A stretch of DNA of 64,000 bases from assembly GCF_030813715.1 (NCBI RefSeq), contig NZ_JAUSUZ010000001.1, positions 4,526,001-4,590,000 on the forward strand. Direction: 5' to 3'. Position numbers and translations under genes: made by a program. Below are positions 8,443-17,495 of this stretch, piece after piece; positions within the stretch are counted from its first letter, which is position 1; each line of letters opens with the position of its first letter. The stretch comes from Catenuloplanes indicus (GTDB lineage Bacteria > Actinomycetota > Actinomycetes > Mycobacteriales > Micromonosporaceae). The notes under the pieces were generated by a model. The model ran no database searches. It was not told the origin of the DNA and was given only the letters and a program-made list of their open reading frames with translations.

Positions 8443-9278
8443 TGCCGGTCGGCCGGGACGGGTTCTTCGAGGCCGGCAAGCCGATCGCGGTGGACGGCGG
8501 GATAAGGGCGCGGTCGCAGCGCGGGAAGATCGGCGAGCAGTGGTGGTCGCGGCACTTCATCGAGATCCTGGAGGGCATCTGCGACGCCGGGCGGCTCGCG
8601 CGCGGTCGCGCCTACGCCCGCAAGGGCCAGGTGATCAGCCTGTCCGTGGCGCCGGGCACGGTCACCGCGCTCGTCCAGGGCTCGCGGCCGGACCCCTATC
8701 AGGTCACCATCGACATCGAACGGTACGGCGCGGAGCGGTGGGACGCGATCGAGGAGTCGCTGGCGTCGCAGGCGCTCTATCGCGCGAAGCTGCTGGCCGG
8801 TGAGATGCCCACGGAGATCGTCGGGGTGTTCGACGCGCTCGGCGCGCCGCTGTTCCCGGCCGAGCTGGACATGGAGTGCAGCTGCCCGGACTGGGGTTTC
8901 CCGTGCAAGCACCTGTCCGCCGCGCTCTACCTGCTGGCCGAGGCGTTCGACGACGACCCGTTCCTGGTCCTGGCGTGGCGTGGCCGTACCCGGGAGGAGC
9001 TTCTGGGTTCGCTGGGCACGGTCCCGGCCGTCGTGGATCCGCTGGCCGTCGAGCACGTGCCACTGGCCGACGCGCTGGCCGGCTTCTACGCGCCCGGCGC
9101 GTCCCCGGCCAAGCTCCGCGAGCACGGCGTGAACCGCGTCACGGCCCCGCCTGACCTGCTGCTTCGTGCGCTGGACCCGCCTGACGTGCGGGTCCGTCAT
9201 ATTCCGTTGGTGGATCTGCTGCGCGCGGCCTACCGTTCGCTTGACGGCCACGAAGGGCTATCCGAATCGGGGACTTAA
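8442..9278 (+). CDS. SWIM zinc-finger protein coupled to the SNF2 ATPase
   Basis: A 278-residue protein with one SWIM zinc finger, CSCPDWGFPCKH (CxC...CxH), at about residues 146-157. SWIM domains bind DNA or protein partners. Its ATG overlaps the TGA of the SNF2 gene (TGATG), a pairing seen widely in actinobacteria, so it is probably the partner or targeting subunit of that motor. The N-terminal 140 residues and the C-terminal 110 have no motif I recognise. There are no membrane segments or signal peptide. The stop codon overlaps a TAAGCT sequence that could be the -10 element of the next gene. Confidence 0.88.
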   Translation: MPVGRDGFFEAGKPIAVDGGIRARSQRGKIGEQWWSRHFIEILEGICDAGRLARGRAYARKGQVISLSVAPGTVTALVQGSRPDPYQVTIDIERYGAERWDAIEESLASQALYRAKLLAGEMPTEIVGVFDALGAPLFPAELDMECSCPDWGFPCKHLSAALYLLAEAFDDDPFLVLAWRGRTREELLGSLGTVPAVVDPLAVEHVPLADALAGFYAPGASPAKLREHGVNRVTAPPDLLLRALDPPDVRVRHIPLVDLLRAAYRSLDGHEGLSESGT

Positions 9279-9287
9279 GCTGCGCGA

Positions 9288-10244
9288 ATGGGGCGGGACG
9301 AGATGAGTTATCGGCGGCTTGGCGATTCAGGGCTGACCGTCTCCGCGATCGGCCTCGGGTGCAGCAGTTTCGGGCGGCGGCTGGACGCGGACGGCAGCCG
9401 CGCCGTGGTCGACGCCGCGCTCGACGCCGGCATCAACTTCTTCGACACCGCGGACGTGTACGGCGAGCCCCGCGGCATGTCCGAGCAGCTGCTCGGCGCC
9501 GCGCTCAAGGGCCGCCGGGACGACGTCGTGATCGCCACCAAGTTCGGCATGGACATGGCCGGCAGCAACGGGCAGGATTTCGGCGCCCGCGCGTCCCGCA
9601 GATACGTCACGCGCGCGGTCGAGGCGTCGCTGCGCCGGCTGGACACCGACTACATCGACCTCTACCAGCTGCACCGTCCCGACCCGGCGACGCCGATAGA
9701 GGAGACGCTGGCCGCGCTGGACGACCTGGTCCGAGCCGGCAAGGTGCGCTACCTCGGCTGCTCGAACTTCTCGGCGTGGGAGATCGCGGACGCGGCCTGG
9801 ACCGCGCGCACCGCGCACCGGACGCCGTTCATCAGCGCGCAGAACCGCTACAGCCTGCTGCACCGCGACCCGGAGGCGGAGCTGCTGCCGGCCTGCCAGC
9901 ACTTCGGGCTGGGCTTGCTGCCGTTCTTCCCCCTGGACAGCGGCCTGCTCAGCGGCAAGTACCGGCGGGACACACCGCCACCGTCCGGCGGCCGGCTCTC
10001 CGACGAACGGTACGCGGCGCTGCTCGAATCCGCGCCGTGGGACGTCATCGAGACGATCGAGAGTTTCGCCCAGGTGCGCGGCCGGACGCTGCTGGACGTG
10101 GCGATCGCCGGGCTGACGTCCCGGCGCGGCGTCTCCAGCGTGATCGCGGGCGCGACCAGCCCGGAACAGGTCCGCGCGAACGCGGCCGCCGGTGCCTGGC
10201 GCCTGACCGCGGACGACCTGGTGAAGCTGGACGCCATCCGTTAG
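9288..10244 (+). CDS. Aldo/keto reductase
   Basis: An NADPH-dependent aldo/keto reductase of the AKR barrel fold, 318 residues. Family motifs are FFDTADVYG (catalytic Asp and Tyr), the lysine strand DVVIATKFG, and DLYQLHRPD (catalytic His). RYLGCSNFSAWE and the C-terminal SVIAGATSPEQV (cofactor binding) complete the set. Substrate cannot be read from sequence. The ATG at 9288 is preceded by TAAGCT six bases upstream, compatible with a leaderless transcript; the ATG at 9303 (MSYRRLG) matches the usual family start and is the alternative. Its stop overlaps the stop of convergent paaE by three bases. Confidence 0.9.
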   Translation: MGRDEMSYRRLGDSGLTVSAIGLGCSSFGRRLDADGSRAVVDAALDAGINFFDTADVYGEPRGMSEQLLGAALKGRRDDVVIATKFGMDMAGSNGQDFGARASRRYVTRAVEASLRRLDTDYIDLYQLHRPDPATPIEETLAALDDLVRAGKVRYLGCSNFSAWEIADAAWTARTAHRTPFISAQNRYSLLHRDPEAELLPACQHFGLGLLPFFPLDSGLLSGKYRRDTPPPSGGRLSDERYAALLESAPWDVIETIESFAQVRGRTLLDVAIAGLTSRRGVSSVIAGATSPEQVRANAAAGAWRLTADDLVKLDAIR

Positions 10245-11320
10245 GCGTCGTAGTCCACCGCCACCTCGGCCGTGAGCGGGACGGCCTGGCAGGTGAGGAC
10301 GTAGCCGGCCGCGACGTCGTCCGGCTCCAGCGCGTAGTTGCGGGCCATCGCCACCTCGCCGGCGGTCACCCGGGCCCGGCAGGTCGCGCAGACACCGCCC
10401 TTGCAGGCGTAGGGCAGCTCGGCGCGGACGGCCAGCGCCGCGTCCAGCACCCGGCCGTCGCGCGGCATGGTGGTGCGCGACTCGCGGCCGTCCAGCCGCA
10501 CGGTCAGCGTGACGTCGTCCGCGTTGCCGGCCGGCGGCGCCGGGACCGCGACCGGGCCGGCGTAGAACAACTCGGTGTGCACGGCCGGCACGCCGCGGGA
10601 GCGCAGCAGCTCCTCGGCCGTCTCCACCAGCGCGGCCGGGCCGCAGAGGAACCATTCGCCGACACCGGCCGGAACCGCGGTGTCCAGCAACAGCGTCAGG
10701 CGGTCCCGGTCGAGGCGGCCGGAGAGCGCGGGTGACAGGCCCGGCTCGCGGGACAGCACGTGCAGGACCTGCAGGCGGGACGGGTAGCGGTCCTTCAGCG
10801 CGCCCAGCTCGTCGGCGAACATCACGCTCGCGGCCGCGCGGTTGCCGTAGAGCAGCGTGAACGTGCTGTGCGGCTCGGTGGCGAGCGCGGTGGCGATCAG
10901 GCTCAGCACCGGGGTGATGCCGGAGCCGGCCACGATCGCGCCGTACCGGCGGGTGCGCAGCGGGTCCAGGTTCGTGGTGAACGTGCCGAGCGGGGGCAGC
11001 ACCTCCAGCGTGGTGCCGGCGCGCAGACCGCGGACGCCGGTGCTGCTGAACGCGCCGCCCGGCACCTCCTTGACGCCGATCCGGATCGTCCCGGCCCGGT
11101 CCAGCTCCGGTGGTGTGGAGCAGATCGAGTAGGAACGGCGGACGTCCGGCGCGTACCGCACGGTCAGGTGCTGGCCGGGCCGGAACGCGAACGCCGCGCG
11201 CAGCTCCGGCGGGACCGCGAACGTGATCGTCACGGCCTCCGGGGTCAGCCGGTCGACGCGGGTCACCGGCAGCGGGTGCCAGACCGGGCGGCGGCGTGCC
11301 ACCCGTACCACCGAGGTCAT
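10241..11320 (-). CDS. paaE: Phenylacetyl-CoA epoxidase reductase subunit PaaE
   Basis: The NAD(P)H-dependent reductase that feeds electrons to the PaaABC di-iron epoxidase. A 359-residue ferredoxin-reductase-type protein: FAD-binding RSYSICS near residue 60, a nucleotide-binding domain with GSGITPVLSL, and a C-terminal plant-type 2Fe-2S ferredoxin domain with CKGGVCATC and a distal Cys (LTCQAVP). Two ATGs are possible. The one at 11326 overlaps the paaD stop (ATGA) but lies two bases after AAGGAG; the one at 11320 has the better eight-base spacing and was chosen. Last gene of paaABCDE. Confidence 0.93.
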   Translation of the reverse strand: MTSVVRVARRRPVWHPLPVTRVDRLTPEAVTITFAVPPELRAAFAFRPGQHLTVRYAPDVRRSYSICSTPPELDRAGTIRIGVKEVPGGAFSSTGVRGLRAGTTLEVLPPLGTFTTNLDPLRTRRYGAIVAGSGITPVLSLIATALATEPHSTFTLLYGNRAAASVMFADELGALKDRYPSRLQVLHVLSREPGLSPALSGRLDRDRLTLLLDTAVPAGVGEWFLCGPAALVETAEELLRSRGVPAVHTELFYAGPVAVPAPPAGNADDVTLTVRLDGRESRTTMPRDGRVLDAALAVRAELPYACKGGVCATCRARVTAGEVAMARNYALEPDDVAAGYVLTCQAVPLTAEVAVDYDA

Positions 11321-11322
11321 GG

Positions 11323-11778
11323 TCATCGCTCCTTGACCCGGGGAAACGGCTCGGCGCAGGCGCGGCAGCGCCACAGCGAGGTGCACGCGGTCGAGCCGAA
11401 CCGGCTCAGCTCCTCGGTCTCCGGCGAGCCGCACCGCGGGCAGCGCACCGAGATGGTCAGCAGCGGCCGCCTTCCCGGCGGCGCGACACCCGCCTCGGCC
11501 AGCTTGCGGCGCCCGGCCTCGGTGATCCACTCGGTGCTCCACGGCGGGTTCAGCCGGGTCTCGACCACCGCGTCCGGGAAGCCCACGCCGGCCAGTGCGC
11601 TCCGGACGTCCTCCCGGATCACGGACACCGCCGGGCAGCCGGTGTAGGTCGGCGTGATCGTCACGGTGACCCGGCCGTCCCGCTCCGTCACCGCGCGCAG
11701 GATGCCCAGCTCCGCGATGGTCACGAACGGCAGCTCCGGGTCGACGACCCCGGCGGCCGCGGTCTCGGCCGCGCTCAC
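11323..11778 (-). CDS. paaD: Phenylacetyl-CoA epoxidase assembly subunit PaaD
   Basis: A 151-residue PaaD protein. The N-terminal part is a MIP18/DUF59 domain with TGCPAVSVI, found in Fe-S assembly factors. The C-terminal part holds paired Cys motifs (CPRCG and CRAC, with an intervening Cys) for metal binding. PaaD helps mature the metal centres of the epoxidase complex. The GTG start at 11778 overlaps the paaC stop by four bases (GTGA), so translation is coupled. An upstream in-frame extension is excluded because it overlaps paaC. Confidence 0.92.
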   Translation of the reverse strand: MSAAETAAAGVVDPELPFVTIAELGILRAVTERDGRVTVTITPTYTGCPAVSVIREDVRSALAGVGFPDAVVETRLNPPWSTEWITEAGRRKLAEAGVAPPGRRPLLTISVRCPRCGSPETEELSRFGSTACTSLWRCRACAEPFPRVKER

Positions 11779-12515
11779 CAGCGCGCGCCCGGGTGTGCGC
11801 GGTGCAGCGCCTGCATCTCGTCCAGCAGCGCGGTGAGGTGCGCGGTGTGCCGGCCGGCCCGGCCGTCCAGCGCCGGTGGGGCCTCGACGCCGGCCGGGAT
11901 CCGCAGCGTGGCCGTGGCCAGCGTGCTCTCCACGATCGCGGTCCACTCCGCGGCGGCCGGGTCGCCCGCGACGCCGGGCAGGCGCCGCGCGACCGGGTCA
12001 GGGACGAAGAGTTCCCGGGTGTACGGCCAGAGCGCGTCGACCGCGTCCTGCATGCGGCGATGCGACTCCTCGGTGCCGTCGCCGAGGCGGATCGTCCACT
12101 GTGCCGCGTGATCCAGGTGGTACGCGGACTCCAACCCAGCCGTGGCCGCGATCCCGGCCAGCCGCTCGTCGCGCGACCGCGCCAGGCCGGCGTAGAGCGG
12201 GCGCTGCCAGGCCGCGAGGAACAGCAGCTTGGCGACCGTGACCGCGAAGTCGCCGTTGGGCAGCTCGACCAGCACGTGGTTGCGGAACTCGTCGGGGCCG
12301 CGCAGGAACGCCAGCGCGTCCTCGTCGCCCTCGCCGGTCAGCTCCGCCGCGTAGGACAGCAGCAGCCGGGCCGCGCCGAGCTGGTCGAGCGCGATGTTGG
12401 CCAGCGCCACGTCCTCCTCCATCTCGGGGCTGCCGGCGTAGAGCTCCCCGAGCCGCTGGGCCGCGATCAGCGCGTCGTCGCCCAGGCCCAATGCGTAACG
12501 GGCCACGTCGTTCAC
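11775..12515 (-). CDS. paaC: Phenylacetyl-CoA epoxidase structural subunit PaaC
   Basis: A 246-residue all-helical ferritin-like protein, paralogous to PaaA but without the catalytic role, that scaffolds the epoxidase. Family phrases are YALGLGDDALI at the N-terminus, EEDVALANIALDQLG, and AYHLDHAAQW. It starts with GTG at 12515, overlapping the paaB stop by four bases (GTGA). Confidence 0.94.
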   Translation of the reverse strand: MNDVARYALGLGDDALIAAQRLGELYAGSPEMEEDVALANIALDQLGAARLLLSYAAELTGEGDEDALAFLRGPDEFRNHVLVELPNGDFAVTVAKLLFLAAWQRPLYAGLARSRDERLAGIAATAGLESAYHLDHAAQWTIRLGDGTEESHRRMQDAVDALWPYTRELFVPDPVARRLPGVAGDPAAAEWTAIVESTLATATLRIPAGVEAPPALDGRAGRHTAHLTALLDEMQALHRAHPGARW

Positions 12516-12781
12516 AGGTGCGGCGCTCCGTCCGGGACCGAGTAGTACGTGGGGTGGCGGTAGGGCTTGTCCGGCGCCGGGTCCAGCGCGTCCCCGGACG
12601 CGACGATCGCGGTGCTCGGCACGACCCAGACGGAGACCCCCTCCTGCCGGCGCGTGTAGAGGTCACGCGCGTTGCGCAGCGCCATCGCGGCGTCCGGCGC
12701 GTGCAGGCTACCGGCGTGCGTGTGCGACAGGCCGCGCCGCGGGCGCACGAACACCTCCCACAGCGGCCAGTCCGCGCTCAT
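12512..12781 (-). CDS. paaB: Phenylacetyl-CoA epoxidase subunit PaaB
   Basis: A small subunit of 89 residues (family length 90-100) that bridges the PaaA-PaaC heterodimers. It has the characteristic opening [20 protein letters not shown] and the motif [17 protein letters not shown]. The ATG at 12781 overlaps the paaA stop (ATGA), with AGGCGGG just upstream. Confidence 0.94.
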   Translation of the reverse strand: MSADWPLWEVFVRPRRGLSHTHAGSLHAPDAAMALRNARDLYTRRQEGVSVWVVPSTAIVASGDALDPAPDKPYRHPTYYSVPDGAPHL

Positions 12782-13716
12782 CCCGCCTGCTTCCGTGCGT
12801 AGGCCACGGCCGCCTCGCGGACCCAGGCGCCGTCGTCGTGCGCGGCGCGGCGGTGGGCCATCCGCTCCTCGTTGCACGGGCCGTTGCCGCTGATCACCCG
12901 GCTCAGTTCGTCGAAGTCGGGCGGCGTGAAGTCGTGGGCGTCGCGGTCCGGGTTCCAGCGCAGGCCGTCGTCCGGGATGCGCAGGCCGAGCACGGCCGCC
13001 TGGGGTACGCACATGTCCACGAACCGCTGGCGCAGCTCGTCGTTGGAGAAGCGCTTGATCTTCCACTGGATCGAGCGGGCGGAATGGGTGGAGTCCGCGT
13101 CCGGCGGGCCGAACATCGCCAGCGACGGGTACCACCACCGGTCCAGCGCGTCCTGCGCCATCGCGTGCTGCTCCGCCGTGCCGTGCGCCAGCGTGTGCAG
13201 CAGCTCGTAGCCCTGGCGCTGGTGGAACGACTCCTCCTTGCAGATGCGCACCATGGCCCGCGCGTACGGCCCGTAGGAGCAGCGGCAGAGCGGCACCTGG
13301 TTGACGATCGCGGCGCCGTCCACGAGCCAGCCGATCGCGCCGATGTCGGCCCAGCTCAGCGTGGGGTAGTTGAAGATCGAGCTGTACTTCTGCCGCTTGG
13401 TCAGCAGCGCGTCGACCAGCTCGTCGCGGGTGATGCCGAGCGTCTCGGCGGCGGCGTAGAGATAGAGCCCGTGGCCGGCCTCGTCCTGCACCTTGGCCAG
13501 CAGGATGGCCTTGCGCTTCAGGCTCGGCGCCCGGGTGATCCAGGAGCCCTCCGGCTGCATGCCGATGATCTCGGAGTGGGCGTGCTGGGCGATCTGGCGG
13601 ATCAGCCCCTTGCGGTACGCCTCCGGCATCCAGTCGGTCGGCTCGATCTTTTCCTCGGCCGCGACCAGGGCGTCGAAGCGTTCCTCGTGGGTCAGCTCAT
13701 CGATGCCGTCCATCAT
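12778..13716 (-). CDS. paaA: Phenylacetyl-CoA 1,2-epoxidase catalytic subunit PaaA
   Basis: The catalytic di-iron oxygenase subunit, 312 residues, that converts phenylacetyl-CoA to its ring 1,2-epoxide in aerobic phenylacetate breakdown. Carboxylate-bridged iron ligands are visible in two ExxH motifs, QDEAGH (near residue 100) and KEESFH (near 160). First gene of a five-gene operon with every junction overlapping by a few bases. Two adjacent ATG codons (13716 and 13713) are possible starts. No paaK ligase, paaZ/G/J or regulator is adjacent, so the rest of the pathway must be encoded elsewhere. Confidence 0.95.
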   Translation of the reverse strand: MMDGIDELTHEERFDALVAAEEKIEPTDWMPEAYRKGLIRQIAQHAHSEIIGMQPEGSWITRAPSLKRKAILLAKVQDEAGHGLYLYAAAETLGITRDELVDALLTKRQKYSSIFNYPTLSWADIGAIGWLVDGAAIVNQVPLCRCSYGPYARAMVRICKEESFHQRQGYELLHTLAHGTAEQHAMAQDALDRWWYPSLAMFGPPDADSTHSARSIQWKIKRFSNDELRQRFVDMCVPQAAVLGLRIPDDGLRWNPDRDAHDFTPPDFDELSRVISGNGPCNEERMAHRRAAHDDGAWVREAAVAYARKQAG

Positions 13717-13809
13717 CTGAGTGTTACACCGGCTGCGGCACCACGCAATAGACTGTCACATGCGGCGCTTAGGGGGTTTTAACCGTTTTATGGGATAAGA
13801 TCCCCCGCT
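13717..13809. promoter_or_regulatory. Divergent promoter region, paa operon and serine hydrolase
   Basis: A 93-base divergent interval, AT-rich for this genome in its right half. For the plus-strand gene a TAAGAT hexamer (13796-13801) lies eight bases before the GTG at 13810, consistent with a leaderless mRNA. It is flanked by a small dyad, GGGAT (13792-13796) and ATCCC (13800-13804). No known paa regulator site was recognised. Confidence 0.5.
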
Positions 13810-14727
13810 GTGGGGAAGCGACGGGCCGCATCGCGGCGGGCCAGCCGGATGATCGTGCCCGCGACCGTGCTGGCGGTGCTCGCGGCCGGGGCCGGCATCG
13901 CGCGGGTGGTGACGCTCTCCGACGGCGCCCAGGCGGCGGTCCCGATCTGGCACGCGCCCGCGACCGCACCGCCGCGCATCCTGGAGAAGGGCGGCGTCCC
14001 GCCGCTGTCGCCGCGCGTGCTGGAGACCGGGCCGGTGTTCCCGGTGCGCCCGGCCGCGGTGCGCGTCGCCGGTGACGCGTGGTGGTCCTGGGCGCTGCTC
14101 GACCACCGCACCGGCACGCTCTCCGGCTCGCCCAACCTCGGCGAGACCAGCGGCACCGCGTCGCTGATCAAGGCCTGGATCGGCGCGGACTTCCTGCGGC
14201 GCGCGGACGAGGCCGGCCGGCGCCCCGGCGACCGTCGCATGCGTCAACTGCGGATCATGCTGCGGGACAGCGACAACGAGGCAGCGGAGGTGCTCTGGGC
14301 CGCGGTCGGGCAGTCCGAGTCCATTCGGCGGCTGCGGCAGGTCTGCCAGCTGATCGACGGCGGACCGTACCGGCAGATGTGGAGCAACACCCGGCTCTCG
14401 GCCCGCGACGTGGTGCTGCTCGGCCGGTGCATCGCGGACGGCCGCGCGGCCGGGCCCACCTGGACGCCGTGGCTGCTGCGCGAGATGCGGGCGGTACGCG
14501 GCGTCGGCGACTTCGGGATCCGCAAGGCGTTCCCCGAGGCGGTGCGGTCCGGCATCGCGATCAAGAACGGCTGGGTGGTGCGGGAGGCGCTCGGCGAGTG
14601 GCACGTGAACTGCCTCGCGATCGGCGACGGCTGGAGCATCGGCGTGCTGACCCGCTACCCGGCCGCCCGGGGCTACGCCTACGGCGCCGCGATCTGCCGC
14701 AAGATCGGCCGCCAGCTGCGCGCCTGA
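13810..14727 (+). CDS. Secreted SxxK serine hydrolase, class A beta-lactamase-like fold
   Basis: A 305-residue exported protein with the three active-site motifs of the penicillin-binding/beta-lactamase superfamily. These are S118-L-I-K121 (SxxK), S154-D-N156 (SDN) and K252-N-G254 in place of KTG. A single N-terminal hydrophobic span (about residues 14-31, after KRRAASRRASRM) is a signal anchor. The spacing SDN to KNG fits class A enzymes, but the usual Omega-loop ExxxN could not be identified with confidence, so antibiotic hydrolysis is not claimed; it may be a peptidoglycan peptidase-like or esterase-like protein. The GTG start at 13810 appears leaderless. It is not in an operon with mqnA. 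Confidence 0.7.
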   Translation: MGKRRAASRRASRMIVPATVLAVLAAGAGIARVVTLSDGAQAAVPIWHAPATAPPRILEKGGVPPLSPRVLETGPVFPVRPAAVRVAGDAWWSWALLDHRTGTLSGSPNLGETSGTASLIKAWIGADFLRRADEAGRRPGDRRMRQLRIMLRDSDNEAAEVLWAAVGQSESIRRLRQVCQLIDGGPYRQMWSNTRLSARDVVLLGRCIADGRAAGPTWTPWLLREMRAVRGVGDFGIRKAFPEAVRSGIAIKNGWVVREALGEWHVNCLAIGDGWSIGVLTRYPAARGYAYGAAICRKIGRQLRA

Positions 14728-15705
<978 letters not shown>

Positions 15706-15718
15706 CGCGCCAGGTTCG

Positions 15719-16174
15719 CTACCGCTTGAGGCGGGCGACGACCTCGGTGTCCTCGGTCTCGCCCGTCTCGGCGAAGCCCACGCTGGCGTACGCACGGCGG
15801 GCCGCCTCGTTGGCCGGCTCGTAGGAGAGCGCGAAGCCGGTCACCTGCGGCTCGCCGGCCAGTACCTTTTCCATCAGCGCGGCGATCGCGGCGCGGCCCA
15901 GGCCGGTGCCCTGCCGCTCCGCGTCGATGATCACGCCGCCGATCCAGGCCGCGTCGTCCGCCGGGTCGATCGTCCACATCAGGAAGCCGACGATCTCGCC
16001 GTCCGCGCTGATCGCGAGCGGTCGCCAGCCGGCGTCGCCGTACTGGCAGAGCGCGAGGTAGTAGGTGGGCGGTGCAACCCATTCCCGCTGGTGCGGGGCC
16101 ACGGTCAGGCCGGCGACGGCTCGCCAGTTGCCGGAGTCGACCGGTACGAGGGAGATCTTCGACATGCGGGGCAT
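15719..16174 (-). CDS. GNAT-family N-acetyltransferase
   Basis: A 151-residue acetyltransferase of the GNAT fold. The acetyl-CoA pyrophosphate loop RQGTGLGRAAI is near residue 80, preceded by the strand IGGVIID and followed by the late motif NEAARRAYASVGFAETG. The substrate is unknown. The start at 16174 (MPRMSK) has AGGCGG nine bases upstream. Convergent with mqnA, 13 bases apart, with no clear terminator. Confidence 0.85.
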   Translation of the reverse strand: MPRMSKISLVPVDSGNWRAVAGLTVAPHQREWVAPPTYYLALCQYGDAGWRPLAISADGEIVGFLMWTIDPADDAAWIGGVIIDAERQGTGLGRAAIAALMEKVLAGEPQVTGFALSYEPANEAARRAYASVGFAETGETEDTEVVARLKR

Positions 16175-16293
16175 GGTGCCAGTCCGCCTGCTGTTGATCT
16201 CCGCGGGGTTCGCCCACGGCGACCACGACGGCACCGGAAGCCCGCGGGAGCACCGGAACGCGACCCCGCCGGAAGCGGGCAGGGCAAAGACCG

Positions 16294-17385
16294 TCAGCTC
16301 TTGACCTTGGTCTTTTCCGGCTCCGCCGTGATCAGGTGTGGCTGCGACGCCCGGTGTGACGCCGGGGGTGCGGCGAGGCCGCCGAGCAGCGCGCCGAGCG
16401 CCGCGGTGATCACCACGATGCCGGTGATCATTTCGAGCGGCCAGCGCAAGCCCGCGTCGAGGTGCAGGCCGAGCAGCATGCCGGTCCAGACCAGACCGAT
16501 GTAGACCGCGCCTGCGATCGGCAGCCGCAGCGGCGCGCGAGGACCGCGTACCGCGTCCAGCCAGACGACGATCACGTCGGCGAGCAGCGCGGCGAGCACC
16601 GCGACGAGCGAGCCGAACGCCATCGGCGCCGGGAACTCGAACATCAGCATCCCGAACAGGACCATGGCCGCGACGATCGCGGCGCCGGCGCCGTGCGTGG
16701 GGCGGCGGCGGTGCGCCAGCAGGAACGGGATCGCGATGATCGGCGTGGTGAAGACGTACGCGTCCACTCCGAGCAGCGCGACCGCGCCGCCGGCCGCGTC
16801 CAGGCCACCGTTCGACGCGGCGTTGCCCGGCACGAACTCCCTGGTCGGCGCGTCGGACAGGAACGCGTTGGAGTGACTGAGCAGGATCGTGGTGAGCGCG
16901 GTGGCAAGCGCGAGCGCGGCGACACCGGTGACCGTGCGCAGGCCGTGCTCCGCGGTGGCCCACCAGGCGCGCACCGGGCTGCCGGCCAGCAGGATCGCGC
17001 CGATCACGAGCAGCAGGTGGCTCGGGCTGAACTGGGCGTTGAGGCCGACCTCGATGCCGATCGTCTCGTGCCAGATCATGTCGCCCAGGCCACCGGCGCC
17101 GAAGACCAGCACGCCCAGCGCGCCCGCGCGGTAGCCCGCGGGCCAGCCGTCCCGCCACCAGCGCGGCGCCTCCGCCCGGACGCGGTAGGCCAGCCAGAAC
17201 GTCCAGGCGGCGAGCCCGGCGAAACCGGCGTAGATCAGGCCGTGCCACGGCGTGAAGAACGTCTCCAGCGTGGACGGCAGGTTGGAGTGCGCCCAGCCGT
17301 CCGTGATGCCACCGGCCACCAGGACCGTCGTCAGCACGACGGTGACCAGATCTTCCCGGGCCGTGGTCCCTCGTATGCCGGTCAT
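16294..17385 (-). CDS. Polytopic membrane protein with conserved-looking histidines
   Basis: A 363-residue integral membrane protein with about eight to nine hydrophobic spans and no signal peptide. I do not recognise the family. Histidines sit next to aromatic or acidic residues at the ends of the predicted helices: DGWAHS, FTPWHG, DMIWHETIG and SPSHLLL, all in the N-terminal third. This pattern resembles metal- or heme-binding membrane proteins, but that is inference only. The C-terminal 25 residues are hydrophilic and lysine-rich. GTG at 17388 directly precedes the ATG at 17385; either may be used. There is no obvious partner gene. Confidence 0.7.
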   Translation of the reverse strand: MTGIRGTTAREDLVTVVLTTVLVAGGITDGWAHSNLPSTLETFFTPWHGLIYAGFAGLAAWTFWLAYRVRAEAPRWWRDGWPAGYRAGALGVLVFGAGGLGDMIWHETIGIEVGLNAQFSPSHLLLVIGAILLAGSPVRAWWATAEHGLRTVTGVAALALATALTTILLSHSNAFLSDAPTREFVPGNAASNGGLDAAGGAVALLGVDAYVFTTPIIAIPFLLAHRRRPTHGAGAAIVAAMVLFGMLMFEFPAPMAFGSLVAVLAALLADVIVVWLDAVRGPRAPLRLPIAGAVYIGLVWTGMLLGLHLDAGLRWPLEMITGIVVITAALGALLGGLAAPPASHRASQPHLITAEPEKTKVKS

Positions 17386-17495
17386 CACGTCACCCGCCCC
17401 GATCGTCCGCTACGGCACCTGATCGTCCCCCGGCGGCCACGTCATCGACGACCACCGTTTCAGGAACCGGGAACCACGACATTTGGGTACGGGTG

